A stretch of DNA of 45,255 bases from Bacteroidota bacterium (lineage in GTDB: Bacteria; Bacteroidota; Bacteroidia; UBA7662; CANHCV01): the NCBI GenBank assembly GCA_947501265.1, contig CANMVY010000015.1:1-45255 (forward strand), given 5' to 3'. Positions 18,585 to 28,100 of the stretch are shown in pieces. Every line of letters begins with the position of its first letter. Position 1 is the first letter of the stretch. A model generated the notes under the pieces. It was not told the DNA's origin and ran no database searches. It saw only the letters and a program-made list of their open reading frames with translations. A program made the position numbers and the translations under genes.

Positions 18585-20639
18585 TTATTTCAAATAAGAA
18601 TCCAACCAGTTGAAAAATTCTCGGTTCCACGCAACCGAATTTTGTGGCTTTTGAACCCAATGACCTTCGTCGGGAAAAACCAAAAATTTGCTCGGAACAC
18701 CTAACAATTGTGCGCTAGTAAACGCCATTTGTCCTTGTTCCAACGGCACCCGAAAATCTTTCTCGTTGTGAATTACCAAAATGGGTGTGTTCCAATTCTT
18801 CACGTACAAATGAGGAGAATATTCGGTGTAGGTTTTCGGTTTGGGAGATTTCCAAAACGGTCCATCTGAATCCCAATCGCTGAAAAACACTTCTTCTGTG
18901 CTCCCATACATGCTTTCGGTGTTAAAAATACCACAGTGTGATACAAACGCTTTGAATCGATTTTGGTGATTACCGGCTAACCAATAGACCGAATATCCTC
19001 CAAAACTGGCACCAACGGCTCCCAATTTTTCATTATTGATGTAGGATTGCTTCGCAAAATGATCGGTTACCGATAACAAATCCTTCATGGCTTGATCGCC
19101 CCACTTTCCCGAAATGCTTTCGTTCCAGTCTTTTCCAAATCCGGGTAATCCTCTTCTGTTGGGGTACATCACTACGTATCCGTGTCCGGCCATCACCCGG
19201 GTATTCCATCGGGTTGAAAACCCTTGGCCTACCATGCTTTGAGGTCCGCCTTGGCACAACAATAAAGCCGGATATTTTTGATTGGGATTGAAGTTGGCCG
19301 GTTTAACCACCCAAGTGAAAATTTCTTTTCCATCGGTTGATGGGACTTTCACCAACTCCATGGTGGGAGTTGCATAATTCTTTAAAATGGCATCATTGAT
19401 GGCTGAAACTTTTGTTTCGGTCATTTTCAAGCCGTCAATTTGGTAAAGTTCATTGGGAGCGAGTAGGGTGGACTTTAGTCCAAAAAGTTGAGTTCCCGCC
19501 ATAACGAAATCGTTGTAATTGTGAAATCCTTTGGTGGCGGGTTTCAATGCACTCCAATCGGTCTTCTTCTCGGTTAAATAAATTTGAATGGTACCTTCAA
19601 TTTCTACGGTTACTCCAATTTTTGAATTGGTGAAAAAGACGGGATGATGGGAATTGTATTCAAAAGACCCCGTTATGTTTTGAGATTTTCCAAATGGATT
19701 GCCTTGCTCGTCGATTCCTTGAACCATCAACCGATTCAAATCGGCTTCGTAACCATTTCGTTCCATCGACAGCCAAGCCAATTGCTTTCCATCAGGAGAA
19801 AATCGAGGTTCTTTGTCATAACCGTCGTTTCCTCGTGTGAAAACGGAGGTATTCCCGTTTTTGACGTTGAAGACATAAATTTCAGAATTGGTGCTGCGGG
19901 CGGCATCGGTCCCAAAAAGTTTTTTGGTAGCATAAGCAATCAAAGTTCCATCGGGAGAAATATCCATTTGATCAATCCCATCGTGGGGGAGCATAGGAAA
20001 ATCCCAACGCTCGTTTTCCATCACATCGGTTCCTCTTCCTACAAAACGGTCACCTTGAATATCGATGTAAAACAAGTGGGAATACTGATCATCGGCCCAT
20101 TGGTTCCAGTGTTTGAACATCAAACCATCGTACACCATGGCCGATGTTTTGGGTAAATCGGTATACTTTTCCGAAATTTTTTGATCCAATTTTACCTCTT
20201 GGGTATAAGCCAATCGTTTCCCATCAACAGAAAATTTAAATTCAGAAATCCCACCATCGATGCTGCTTAATTGAGTACGTTGAGTTCCATCTGCATTGAT
20301 GGAGAAGAGTTGATTCCCTTCTGGAGAAGCGCATGAAAATACGATTTTCTGGGTTTTCCCGTAAAAACAAGCTCCGTTTTCCGATTCAAGAGTTTGGGTG
20401 ATTTGGGACATTTTTTTGGATGAAAGGTTGTAAACAAAAAGATCATTTTGACCTTTATTTTTCTCTAAATCGGTTGTTCGAACACTGAAAACAACGAGTT
20501 TCCCATCGGCGGAAGCAGACAAACCACTGGCATACCCCAATTTCCATAAATCCATTTCCGTGAAGGAAGGAAGCGATGTTTGACCTTGAGCCGCAAAAAA
20601 TCCAACAGCCAAAAATCCGGTTAACCATTTTTTCATCAT
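18585..20639 (-). CDS. S9-family peptidase, DPP5-like
   Basis: A 684-residue exported prolyl-oligopeptidase-family enzyme. Signal peptide KKWLTGFLAVGFFAAQGQ, then a beta-propeller of WD-like repeats (ISPDGTLIAYATKK, FSPDGKQLAWLSMERNG), then an alpha/beta-hydrolase domain. The triad reads Ser545 (GASFGGYS), Asp628 (HNEKDFRVP) and His660 (PDEGHWV). Length and domain order match DPP5 of Porphyromonas, a periplasmic enzyme that removes dipeptides with Ala or hydrophobic P1. The first two codons are both ATG, so the start may be 20639 or 20636. It is divergent from typA. Confidence 0.92.
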   Translation of the reverse strand: MMKKWLTGFLAVGFFAAQGQTSLPSFTEMDLWKLGYASGLSASADGKLVVFSVRTTDLEKNKGQNDLFVYNLSSKKMSQITQTLESENGACFYGKTQKIVFSCASPEGNQLFSINADGTQRTQLSSIDGGISEFKFSVDGKRLAYTQEVKLDQKISEKYTDLPKTSAMVYDGLMFKHWNQWADDQYSHLFYIDIQGDRFVGRGTDVMENERWDFPMLPHDGIDQMDISPDGTLIAYATKKLFGTDAARSTNSEIYVFNVKNGNTSVFTRGNDGYDKEPRFSPDGKQLAWLSMERNGYEADLNRLMVQGIDEQGNPFGKSQNITGSFEYNSHHPVFFTNSKIGVTVEIEGTIQIYLTEKKTDWSALKPATKGFHNYNDFVMAGTQLFGLKSTLLAPNELYQIDGLKMTETKVSAINDAILKNYATPTMELVKVPSTDGKEIFTWVVKPANFNPNQKYPALLLCQGGPQSMVGQGFSTRWNTRVMAGHGYVVMYPNRRGLPGFGKDWNESISGKWGDQAMKDLLSVTDHFAKQSYINNEKLGAVGASFGGYSVYWLAGNHQNRFKAFVSHCGIFNTESMYGSTEEVFFSDWDSDGPFWKSPKPKTYTEYSPHLYVKNWNTPILVIHNEKDFRVPLEQGQMAFTSAQLLGVPSKFLVFPDEGHWVQKPQNSVAWNREFFNWLDSYLK

Positions 20640-20715
20640 AAGTTAAAATTTGAACGCAAATTACAAATGAAACCTAAAAGATTTTGGAATGCCCGTTTTT
20701 CCATAATTTTTAAAT

Positions 20716-20723
20716 TACCTTTG
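20716..20723 (+). promoter_or_regulatory. -7 promoter box of typA
   Basis: TACCTTTG matches TAnnTTTG and ends 17 bases before the typA ATG. No clear -33 TTG was found at the expected distance. Confidence 0.5.
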
Positions 20724-20740
20724 CGCCCGAATTGAAATTT

Positions 20741-22534
20741 ATGTCATTACCCATTCGTAACATCGCAATCATCGCGCACGTTGACCACGGAAAAACAACC
20801 TTGGTTGATAAAATCCTTTACCAGACCAACCAATTCAGGGAAAATGAGAATCCCGGAGAGTTGATTTTGGACAACAACGACCTTGAAAGAGAGCGTGGAA
20901 TTACCATCTTTTCCAAGAACGTATCCGTAACGTACAAAGGAACTAAAATTAACATTATCGATACCCCAGGTCACGCCGATTTCGGTGGAGAAGTGGAACG
21001 AGTATTGAAAATGGCCGATTCGGTTTTATTGTTGGTGGATGCTTTCGAAGGTCCCATGCCTCAAACCCGTTTCGTTACTCAAAAAGCATTGGAATTGGGA
21101 TTGCGTCCGATTTTGGTGGTGAACAAAGTGGATAAAGAGAATTGCCGTCCTGATGAAGTTTACGAACAAGTTTTTGATTTGTTCTTTAATTTGGGTGCAT
21201 CTCAGGAACAATTGAGTTTCCCAGTGATGTACGGTTCCTCAAAACAAGGTTGGATGGGTTCGGATTGGAAAAAGCCTTCTACGGACTTTACTCCACTTTT
21301 GGATTCTATTTTGGAAAACGTTCCAGAGCCAAAAATTGCTGAAGGATCGCTTCAAATGCAAATTACATCTTTGGATTATTCAACCTTCATGGGTCGTATT
21401 GCCATCGGTCGTATTACCCGCGGTTCCATTCGCGATAATATGCCAGTAACGTTGGTTAAAAACGAAGGCGGACAAGCTAAAGCGCGTGTTCGTGAGGTTT
21501 ATACGTTTGAAGGATTAGGAAGAAAGAAAATCGATTTGGGAGTTGCTGGAGATATCTGCGCAATCACCGGAATCGATGATTTCCAAATTGGAGATACCAT
21601 TGCTGATGCCGAGAATCCAGAGGGAATGACACCCATTAAAGTGGATGAGCCTACGATGAGCATGTTGTTTACCATCAACAACTCTCCATTCTTCGGTAAA
21701 GAAGGAAAATTCGTAACTTCTCGTCACTTGCATGATCGTTTGTACAAGGAAACCGAGAAAAATTTAGCATTAAAGGTAGAACCAACGGATTCTCCCGACG
21801 CCTTTTTGGTGTACGGACGTGGAATTCTCCACTTGTCGATTTTGGTTGAAACCATGCGTCGTGAAGGATTTGAATTGCAGTTGGGACAGCCTCGCGTACT
21901 TTTCAAAGAAATTGATGGTGTGAAATGCGAGCCAATTGAATCGTTGGTTATTGATGTTCCTCAAGAATTTTCAGGAAAAATCATCGAACAAGTTACCATG
22001 CGTAAAGGGGAGCTTTTGGTGATGGAACCCAAAGGAGATTTACAACACCTTGAATTCAACATTCCATCCCGTGGATTAATGGGTTTGAGAAATTTGGTAC
22101 TTACTTTAAGTCAAGGTGAAGCCATCATGGCCCACCGTTTAACCGAGTACGAACCTTATAAAGGAGAAATCTCTGGACGAATTAATGGTTCATTGGTTTC
22201 CATGGAAACCGGTGTTTCAACATCTTATACCATCGATAAATTGCAAGATCGTGGAACATTCTTTGTGGATCCGGGTGAAGAGCAATACGAAGGAATGGTT
22301 ATTGGAGAACACAATCGCGCCAACGACTTGGTGTTGAATGTTGTGAAATCAAAGCAATTGACCAACTTCCGTGCTGCTGGTAAGGATGATAGTGCGAAAA
22401 TTACGCCAAAGAAGCAGTTTTCTTTGGAAGAAGCAATGGAATACATCCAAGAAGATGAATACGTAGAAATTACGCCCAAATCGATGAGAATGAGAAAGAT
22501 TCTCTTGAAAGAAATGGATCGTAAACGCAAGTAA
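20741..22534 (+). CDS. typA: Translational GTPase TypA/BipA
   Basis: A 597-residue ribosome-binding GTPase of the EF-G family involved in ribosome assembly and stress adaptation. GTPase motifs: G1 AHVDHGKTT, switch I RERGITIFSKN, G3 DTPGHADFGGE, G4 NKVDK. Later EF-G-like domains include GRGILHLSILVETMRREGFE and the TypA-specific C-terminal region (RLTEYEPYKGEISGRINGSLVSMETG). The start is set at ATG 20741 (MSLPIRNIAII); upstream in-frame TTG 20732 is not supported by family length. Confidence 0.97.
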   Translation: MSLPIRNIAIIAHVDHGKTTLVDKILYQTNQFRENENPGELILDNNDLERERGITIFSKNVSVTYKGTKINIIDTPGHADFGGEVERVLKMADSVLLLVDAFEGPMPQTRFVTQKALELGLRPILVVNKVDKENCRPDEVYEQVFDLFFNLGASQEQLSFPVMYGSSKQGWMGSDWKKPSTDFTPLLDSILENVPEPKIAEGSLQMQITSLDYSTFMGRIAIGRITRGSIRDNMPVTLVKNEGGQAKARVREVYTFEGLGRKKIDLGVAGDICAITGIDDFQIGDTIADAENPEGMTPIKVDEPTMSMLFTINNSPFFGKEGKFVTSRHLHDRLYKETEKNLALKVEPTDSPDAFLVYGRGILHLSILVETMRREGFELQLGQPRVLFKEIDGVKCEPIESLVIDVPQEFSGKIIEQVTMRKGELLVMEPKGDLQHLEFNIPSRGLMGLRNLVLTLSQGEAIMAHRLTEYEPYKGEISGRINGSLVSMETGVSTSYTIDKLQDRGTFFVDPGEEQYEGMVIGEHNRANDLVLNVVKSKQLTNFRAAGKDDSAKITPKKQFSLEEAMEYIQEDEYVEITPKSMRMRKILLKEMDRKRK

Positions 22535-22540
22535 AAAAGA

Positions 22541-22574
22541 AAAAAGCCCCTCGAAGAAATTCGGGGGGCTTTTT
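22541..22574. terminator. Bidirectional terminator between typA and the Cys4-cluster gene
   Basis: AAAAAGCCCCTCGAA (22541-22555) pairs with TTCGGGGGGCTTTTT (22560-22574) around GAAA, with one G-U pair. A and T runs flank the stem, so it can end both the typA transcript and the convergent minus-strand transcript whose gene stops at 22576. Confidence 0.88.
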
Positions 22575-22575
22575 G

Positions 22576-23715
22576 TTAGAGGGATTTTTTTGGTTGACTG
22601 ATTTTTTTTATTCCTCCGTTTGGACCTTGGATGATGAAATACTCTGCTAAATCCGTACCTAACATTTGAATGAATTTTCGTTTTATTCGCGATATTTTTT
22701 CGCTTGCCGAGTTGGATAAGGGGTGAATTAAATCATCGATTCGAGATTCCAATAAAGGTAAATTGGTTTCAGTCGTGGCACTTTGATAAAGTCCAAGTAG
22801 TTCGGTTTTGTAATCACCTAAATGATTCAGCTTGATTCCTTTGGGATGATTTAGGAAAAAGCAATAAATCGTCATTTCAAGTGGATTTAGTTTGATCTCT
22901 AATTCATTCAATTCGGGGAAAATTATTTTTCCGTTTTCTTTTTCAATGTGGTACGTTGGAATAACCTTTAGTTTATTGAACCTTTCCCGAAATAGCATGT
23001 TGGATCGAACCGACTCCATGACTTTCAGAACTTGCTGCAGCAAAGGTTGCGGAACGGATGAAGCTTCAATCTTCTCCCAACAATCCGGACAAATATCGGC
23101 CGTTCTCATTTTTATACTGACTTCCTTTTTTACTTTGCACAAATCCATCATGCACCCAATCGATGTATGATGCGTAGATTGGATGTATTTTTTATAAGAT
23201 TTGAAAATCAAGTTTTTTAAAATGTGGGTAGCAATTTGATAGGCTACGGGAAAAGTTGGTTCACTCAGTGCGAAATAATTCCAATGAAGCAGGTGAATGA
23301 AATAATTGTTTCTCACATTCAAATCATTTCCAACAAACCAATTGAGGTGATTCCCTTTGTAAGTAAGTAGAAAAACCAGATCTCGGGCTGGAATATCATT
23401 TTCCAATCGAAAAGATTGAGTGATGCTAAAAAAAGAATCCCAAGCATACGTTCGAAAATCTTTTGGTTCCAAAAAATCGTTGATGTCCGAAAAATCACAT
23501 CCATTAATATCAGAATCTGGAATAGAATAGAATTTCTGAATTTCTGAATTTTTTATCGACTGAATTCCCAATAAACTTCCTTCATCTTCAAAAGCTTTCG
23601 GTTCACGAACATAATTCCACCGAGCAGGACCATTAAACTGATTTAGAAAATCGAAGATGGATTCTGCGACGATATCGTGGACTTCGGCTGTACGAATTAA
23701 ATGAACATGAATCAT
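22576..23715 (-). CDS. Unknown protein with CX4C/CX2C cluster and Bacteroidota C-terminal helical domain
   Basis: A 379-residue soluble protein without signal peptide. The middle has four cysteines spaced as a metal site: Cys188 and Cys193 (IGCMMDLC), Cys209 and Cys212 (ICPDC), preceded by His-His (STHHTSIG). The CX4C...CX2C pattern recalls the zinc site of archaemetzincins, but no HExxH is present, so a protease role is not supported. The C-terminal part (about 275-372) contains NPLEMTIYCFFLNHPKGIKL and NSASEKISRIKRKF, which resemble a helical or winged-helix segment I associate with other Bacteroidota hypothetical proteins. The function is unknown. It lies 14 bases after a vWA gene and is probably its partner. 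Confidence 0.78.
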   Translation of the reverse strand: MIHVHLIRTAEVHDIVAESIFDFLNQFNGPARWNYVREPKAFEDEGSLLGIQSIKNSEIQKFYSIPDSDINGCDFSDINDFLEPKDFRTYAWDSFFSITQSFRLENDIPARDLVFLLTYKGNHLNWFVGNDLNVRNNYFIHLLHWNYFALSEPTFPVAYQIATHILKNLIFKSYKKYIQSTHHTSIGCMMDLCKVKKEVSIKMRTADICPDCWEKIEASSVPQPLLQQVLKVMESVRSNMLFRERFNKLKVIPTYHIEKENGKIIFPELNELEIKLNPLEMTIYCFFLNHPKGIKLNHLGDYKTELLGLYQSATTETNLPLLESRIDDLIHPLSNSASEKISRIKRKFIQMLGTDLAEYFIIQGPNGGIKKISQPKKSL

Positions 23716-23729
23716 GTTTAAAGATCAGA

Positions 23730-24344
23730 CTAAAATTTAAATTTAGAAAACTTTGTGGTTGGTTCAGATGATTTTTCTTCACTGTAATCATGTAAAGCGC
23801 TGGAAAAAGTCTTCATCATTTTTGGAATTTCAGATTTTTTGTACTGATGTACTTCTTCTTGCATTAATCCAATCTTACTGCCTTCCGTCCAAGCATCAAA
23901 ATCGGCACCAATCATGTTGAATTGCCAACCTGCTTTCTTTTTTGATTCAATGAGTTCGCTGATATTTTCGTAGGAGAATTCTTTGGATGCGTTTTCGCCT
24001 CCATCGGTAAAAATCATGCAAACCACATCTTCTTCTTCCTTTACAAGATGACTTAATTCGTTCAACGATCTACCAATAGCATCCAACAAGGCGGTCAATT
24101 CTTTCGGATAAATTGCTCCCCAATCGAGATGTTGAATTTCCGTTGTTTTTTTCGACATGAAGTGGGGATGGTAGCTACTCTCAAAGGTCACAAATGTAAC
24201 CTCGATCGGTACTTCTGGAAATTCAAGTTGGGTGGCGTGAAGGGACTCGAATTGGCTTTGAACCGCCAAACGAGTGGAATCCCAACTGGATTGCATGCTT
24301 CCGCTTTGATCGAGAACCAGCAAATAATGTGTTTTTGTTTTCAT
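23730..24344 (-). CDS. von Willebrand factor A (vWA) domain protein
   Basis: A 204-residue cytoplasmic vWA protein. The MIDAS metal site is visible: Asp12-x-Ser14-x-Ser16 (VLDQSGSM) and the later TDGGENAS aspartate. LTALLDAIGRSL and KKAGWQFNMIGADFDAWTEGSKIGL match a widespread single-domain vWA family, related in style to TerY-type proteins and also seen in phages, that likely mediates metal-dependent protein contacts. The start at 24344 (MKTKTHYLLV) is preferred by family pattern; an in-frame ATG at 24362 is possible. It is upstream of the Cys4-cluster gene and apparently in one transcript with it. No ter or MoxR-type ATPase gene is adjacent. Confidence 0.88.
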   Translation of the reverse strand: MKTKTHYLLVLDQSGSMQSSWDSTRLAVQSQFESLHATQLEFPEVPIEVTFVTFESSYHPHFMSKKTTEIQHLDWGAIYPKELTALLDAIGRSLNELSHLVKEEEDVVCMIFTDGGENASKEFSYENISELIESKKKAGWQFNMIGADFDAWTEGSKIGLMQEEVHQYKKSEIPKMMKTFSSALHDYSEEKSSEPTTKFSKFKF

Positions 24345-24595
24345 TGTAATTTGTTTTACCATGCAATGTTCGGCAAGGCAAGCAAATCAAAAAATGAAAA
24401 CAAGCTTGCAAGGTCTTGATATTTATTTTTTGAATGTTTTTGATGTGAAACGAAGTCTTTCCTAAGTTTTTAAAAAAAGCCAACCACGTTGAAAATTTTA
24501 GGGTAGGAAGATCAACCCTTAGTCTTGAAAGAAAATTCGCTTTGTTTCATTCTTCCTCCCGGCAAAGGTTTCATGTTCTAGGGAAGATGGAATGG

Positions 24596-25099
24596 CTAAA
24601 CAGACAACGTTGGGTAAATGCTATTCCACACCGAAAGCAAATCGCCGTTAACGTCCATTTTTACTCCTCTTACCCCAGCGCCTTCGGCGCATTGAACATC
24701 CCGATCCTTATCGCCAATCATCACACACTTTTCCGCGTCCAAATCAAATCGGCCCAAAGCCTTTTCGACCATGATTGAACCCGGTTTTCTACACAAACAT
24801 TGAGAAAAATCAGGATGGTGCGGACAGTAGTAACATTCAGCAATTTCAAAACCCATCTTTCGAGCTTCTTCACCTAAAAAAGAATGGATTTCTTCAACGG
24901 CCTCTACGGTTGTTTTTCCTTTGGCAATGCACGCCTGGTTGGTGATGATGACCAATAAATATCCAGCATCCCACATGGATTTCATCGCCTCAAAAGCCGT
25001 TGGTAAAACGTGAAATTCCGATAAATTCAAGGTGTAATCACCGGGATCGTGATTGATCACTCCGTCGCGATCTAAAAAAACGGCTTTTTTGCGCTCCAT
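24596..25099 (-). CDS. gmhB: D-glycero-D-manno-heptose 1,7-bisphosphate 7-phosphatase-like HAD enzyme
   Basis: A 167-residue HAD-IIIA phosphatase. The nucleophile motif is FLDRDGVINHD (Asp10, with acid/base Asp12), motif II contains IITNQACIAKG, and motif IV is MIGDKDRDVQCAEGAG. The GmhB-type zinc loop is complete: Cys92, His94, Cys101 and Cys103 (CPHHPDFSQCLCRKPG). GmhB removes the 7-phosphate in ADP-heptose synthesis for lipopolysaccharide core. No other heptose gene is nearby, so the exact substrate is inferred. Bases 24363-24595, between this gene and the vWA gene, hold no feature I can support. Confidence 0.9.
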   Translation of the reverse strand: MERKKAVFLDRDGVINHDPGDYTLNLSEFHVLPTAFEAMKSMWDAGYLLVIITNQACIAKGKTTVEAVEEIHSFLGEEARKMGFEIAECYYCPHHPDFSQCLCRKPGSIMVEKALGRFDLDAEKCVMIGDKDRDVQCAEGAGVRGVKMDVNGDLLSVWNSIYPTLSV

Positions 25100-25103
25100 T
25101 TAA

Positions 25104-25111
25104 CAAAGGTA
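25104..25111 (-). promoter_or_regulatory. -7 promoter box next to the gmhB start
   Basis: The minus strand reads TACCTTTG followed by TTAA and the ATG at 25099. The box ends only four bases before the start codon, so the transcript is probably leaderless. No -33 TTG at proper spacing was seen. Confidence 0.5.
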
Positions 25112-25179
25112 ATGCATCCAAACTTAGGTAAAATTCCTTATTTTTAAACTCTTTTCAACATTCATTTTTTATTGATGCG

Positions 25180-28100
25180 ATGATACTCAAAAGTTTGGAA
25201 ATCAAAGGTTTTAAAAGTTTTGGCGATAAAGTCCAAATTAATTTTGACCAAGGTGTAACGGGAATTGTGGGTCCAAATGGATGCGGTAAATCCAATGTTG
25301 TTGATTCCATTCGTTGGGTTTTGGGAGAACAGAAAACCCGTGCTTTGCGATCCGATAAAATGGAAAATGTCATTTTTAACGGAACGAAAAATCGTAAAGC
25401 TGCGCATTTGTCCGAAGTTTCCCTTCAGTTTGAAAACAACAGAGGCATCCTTCCTACCGAATACAACGAGGTGAAAATTACGCGAAAACTCTATCGTACC
25501 GGCGAAAGTGAATACCAAATCAACGGAGTCAATTGCCGGTTGAAGGATATTCATTCTCTTTTTCTCGATACCGGAATTGGTTCCGATTCGTATGCCATCA
25601 TGGAATTGGGAATGATCGATGACATTCTCAACGATAAAGAAAATTCACGTCGACAGTTGTTCGAAGAGGCTTCCGGGGTTTCCAAGTATAAAATTAGAAA
25701 AAAAGAAACCCTGCAAAAACTCAAAGGAACCGATGAAGATTTGAGTCGGGTAGATGATTTGCTTTACGAGATTGAGAAGAACATGAAACAGCTTCAATCT
25801 CAAGCAAAGAAAACCGAGCGGTATTATGCACTGCGCGATGAATACAAAAAACTTGCCTTAGAATTTGCTGCTCATCAGTTGAAACAGTTTTCACAGGAAC
25901 TTTCGGAAATTCATCTTTTGGTGCAGAAAAACACCGATGAAATTCGGCAGAAGGAAGCCAAAATTTCCTTGGAAGAAGCCAATGTTGAAAAATGGAAACT
26001 GGAAATCGTTCATCGAGAGAAATTGCTTCAATCTCGACAAAAGGCAACTCACGAAAAATTGGACTTGATTCGTCAATACGAAAATGAAAAAAACCTTCAG
26101 AATCAGAAGCTTTCCATGTTGAGTGAACAAGAGAAAAACCTCCAAAATAGATTGGAAGAGGATAAGGGTTTTCTCGAAAAAGTTCAGCAAGATCTTCTGC
26201 TTCTAGAAGTTGAACGCCAATCGGCGAAAGAAAAGGTTGATGAATTGCAGGAATTGGTGAAGGTTTCTCGTGAAAATTGGAAAAATTCCGAGTCTCAATT
26301 GCAAGAAACACGAAAAAAAGGAAATCAACTTCAATCCGACATTCAAAGTGTAACCCAGCAAAAGCATCAGCTTGAAAAGAGCATGGCGGTCAATAAGATT
26401 CAAAAAGACTCCCTTTTGCAGGAAATTGAGCGGAATTCCAAAGAAAAGGAAGAGAAAGATCACGAATTTTCGGGTTTTGAAGAAGAATTACAGCGATTAA
26501 CTCAGGAAACCGAAGGGCTCGAAAACGATCTTCAATCCCTTAGAAAAGAAGAAGAAGGTCTCGTGCAAAACTTGGAATTCTTGAACAAACAATTCACGGC
26601 TACCCAGCATGAAAAACAGCTCGCTGAACGCTCGCTTGACGCAAAACGAAATGAATTCCAATTGACAAAAAGCCTGGTAGATAATTTAGAAGGATACCCG
26701 GAGTCGCTAAAGTTTTTGAAGAAAAATGCAGATTGGGCTACTCATGCGCAACTGTTATCGGACCTGATTACCTGCGATCCTGAACTTAAAACCAGCATAG
26801 AAAATTTCCTCGAACCTTACCTCAATTATTACGTGGTCGATTCTATGGAAGAAGCTTTTCAAGGCGTTTCTCTTCTTAGCGATTCCGCCAAAGGTCGTGC
26901 GAACTTTTTCGTTATTGAATACTTCCACGCTCATTCCCAACATAAGCCCATTTTAGCACCGCAAACGGTAAGCGCTCTGACCAAAGTTAATGTCGATGCT
27001 AAATACAATCACCTCATCAACTATTTGTTGGGAAACGTGTACGTTCTTCAAGCTGCCGACGCACAACAAGAGGCACAATTGGCTTCAGAATACCGAAAAA
27101 AATACCCATCTGCCGTTTTTCTGAGCTCCTCCGGGAAATACATCATTACCGGACAATCGGTCGGAGGCGGTTCCATTGGTTTGTTCGAAGGAAAACGCCT
27201 CGGACGGAAAAGAAACCTTGAGATTTTAACCAAAGAAATGTCAGAGATGGAAGATAAAATTCAAGATTTTGAAACGGCACTTCAAAAAAATAATCAAGAA
27301 ATCAATTCCATCAAAGCCTTAACCAAGCAACCGCTAATTCAAGAAAAACAGCAAGTTCTACAAACCATTTCTGCGCAGTTGCAGGTTATTCAAAGCCGAC
27401 AAAATCAACACATTCAATTCATTGAAAAGCACCAAAATCGAAACGATGCCATTCAATCGAAAATGGAAGAATGCGAGCGATTGATACTACAAGATGGTCC
27501 GATTTTGGAGCAGTTGGAAAATAATTTAGGAGCACTTCAAACCGAATCACAATCCATTCAAGAGCAAATAACCCTTGCTATTGAAACGAACCAAGCCTTA
27601 TCCCAGGAGTTTAACCAATGGAATACCGGGTTTTTGCAATGGCAAAGCAAATTTTCAGTCCTGGAACGCGACCATAACTTTAACCAAAATCAGCAAACCG
27701 TTTTGGAAAATCGAATGGAAAAAAATACCCTCCAACTCGATGAAACCAAAAAGCAATTGTCGGAAATATTGCAAACGCCAGAATTGAATGATGTGGTTTT
27801 GGTTGATATGTACAAGGAAAAAGAAAGCATGGATGCTGCAGTTTCCGAAGCAGATTTGGCTGTAGCCGAAGCCAAAAACAAAGGGTTGGAGATGGATCAA
27901 AACATTCGTCAATTCCGAAAAGAAAAAGAAGAAATTCAATCCGTATTATCCGAATTGAAGAACTCCGAAAATGAAATTCTTCTGAAAAAGTCGGCCGTTT
28001 CCGAACGACTTTCGGTGGAATTTAAAATTCCGTCGGAAGAATTGGAAGCGTTAAAACCAACCGTTTCCATCGATTTATTCGATCTGAAAATTAAAGTGGA

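Noticed and set aside
19644-20156. 170-residue antisense frame inside the S9 peptidase gene
   Set aside because: Antisense shadow of a conserved beta-propeller region.
22576-23715. Active metalloprotease call for the Cys4-cluster protein
   Set aside because: The CX4C...CX2C spacing recalls archaemetzincins, but no HExxH motif is present.
24363-24595. Possible gene or RNA in the gap between the vWA and gmhB genes
   Set aside because: No convincing frame, hairpin with U run, or RNA motif was found.
25721-26311. 196-residue antisense frame inside smc
   Set aside because: Shadow of the coiled-coil coding region; no start signal or homology pattern.
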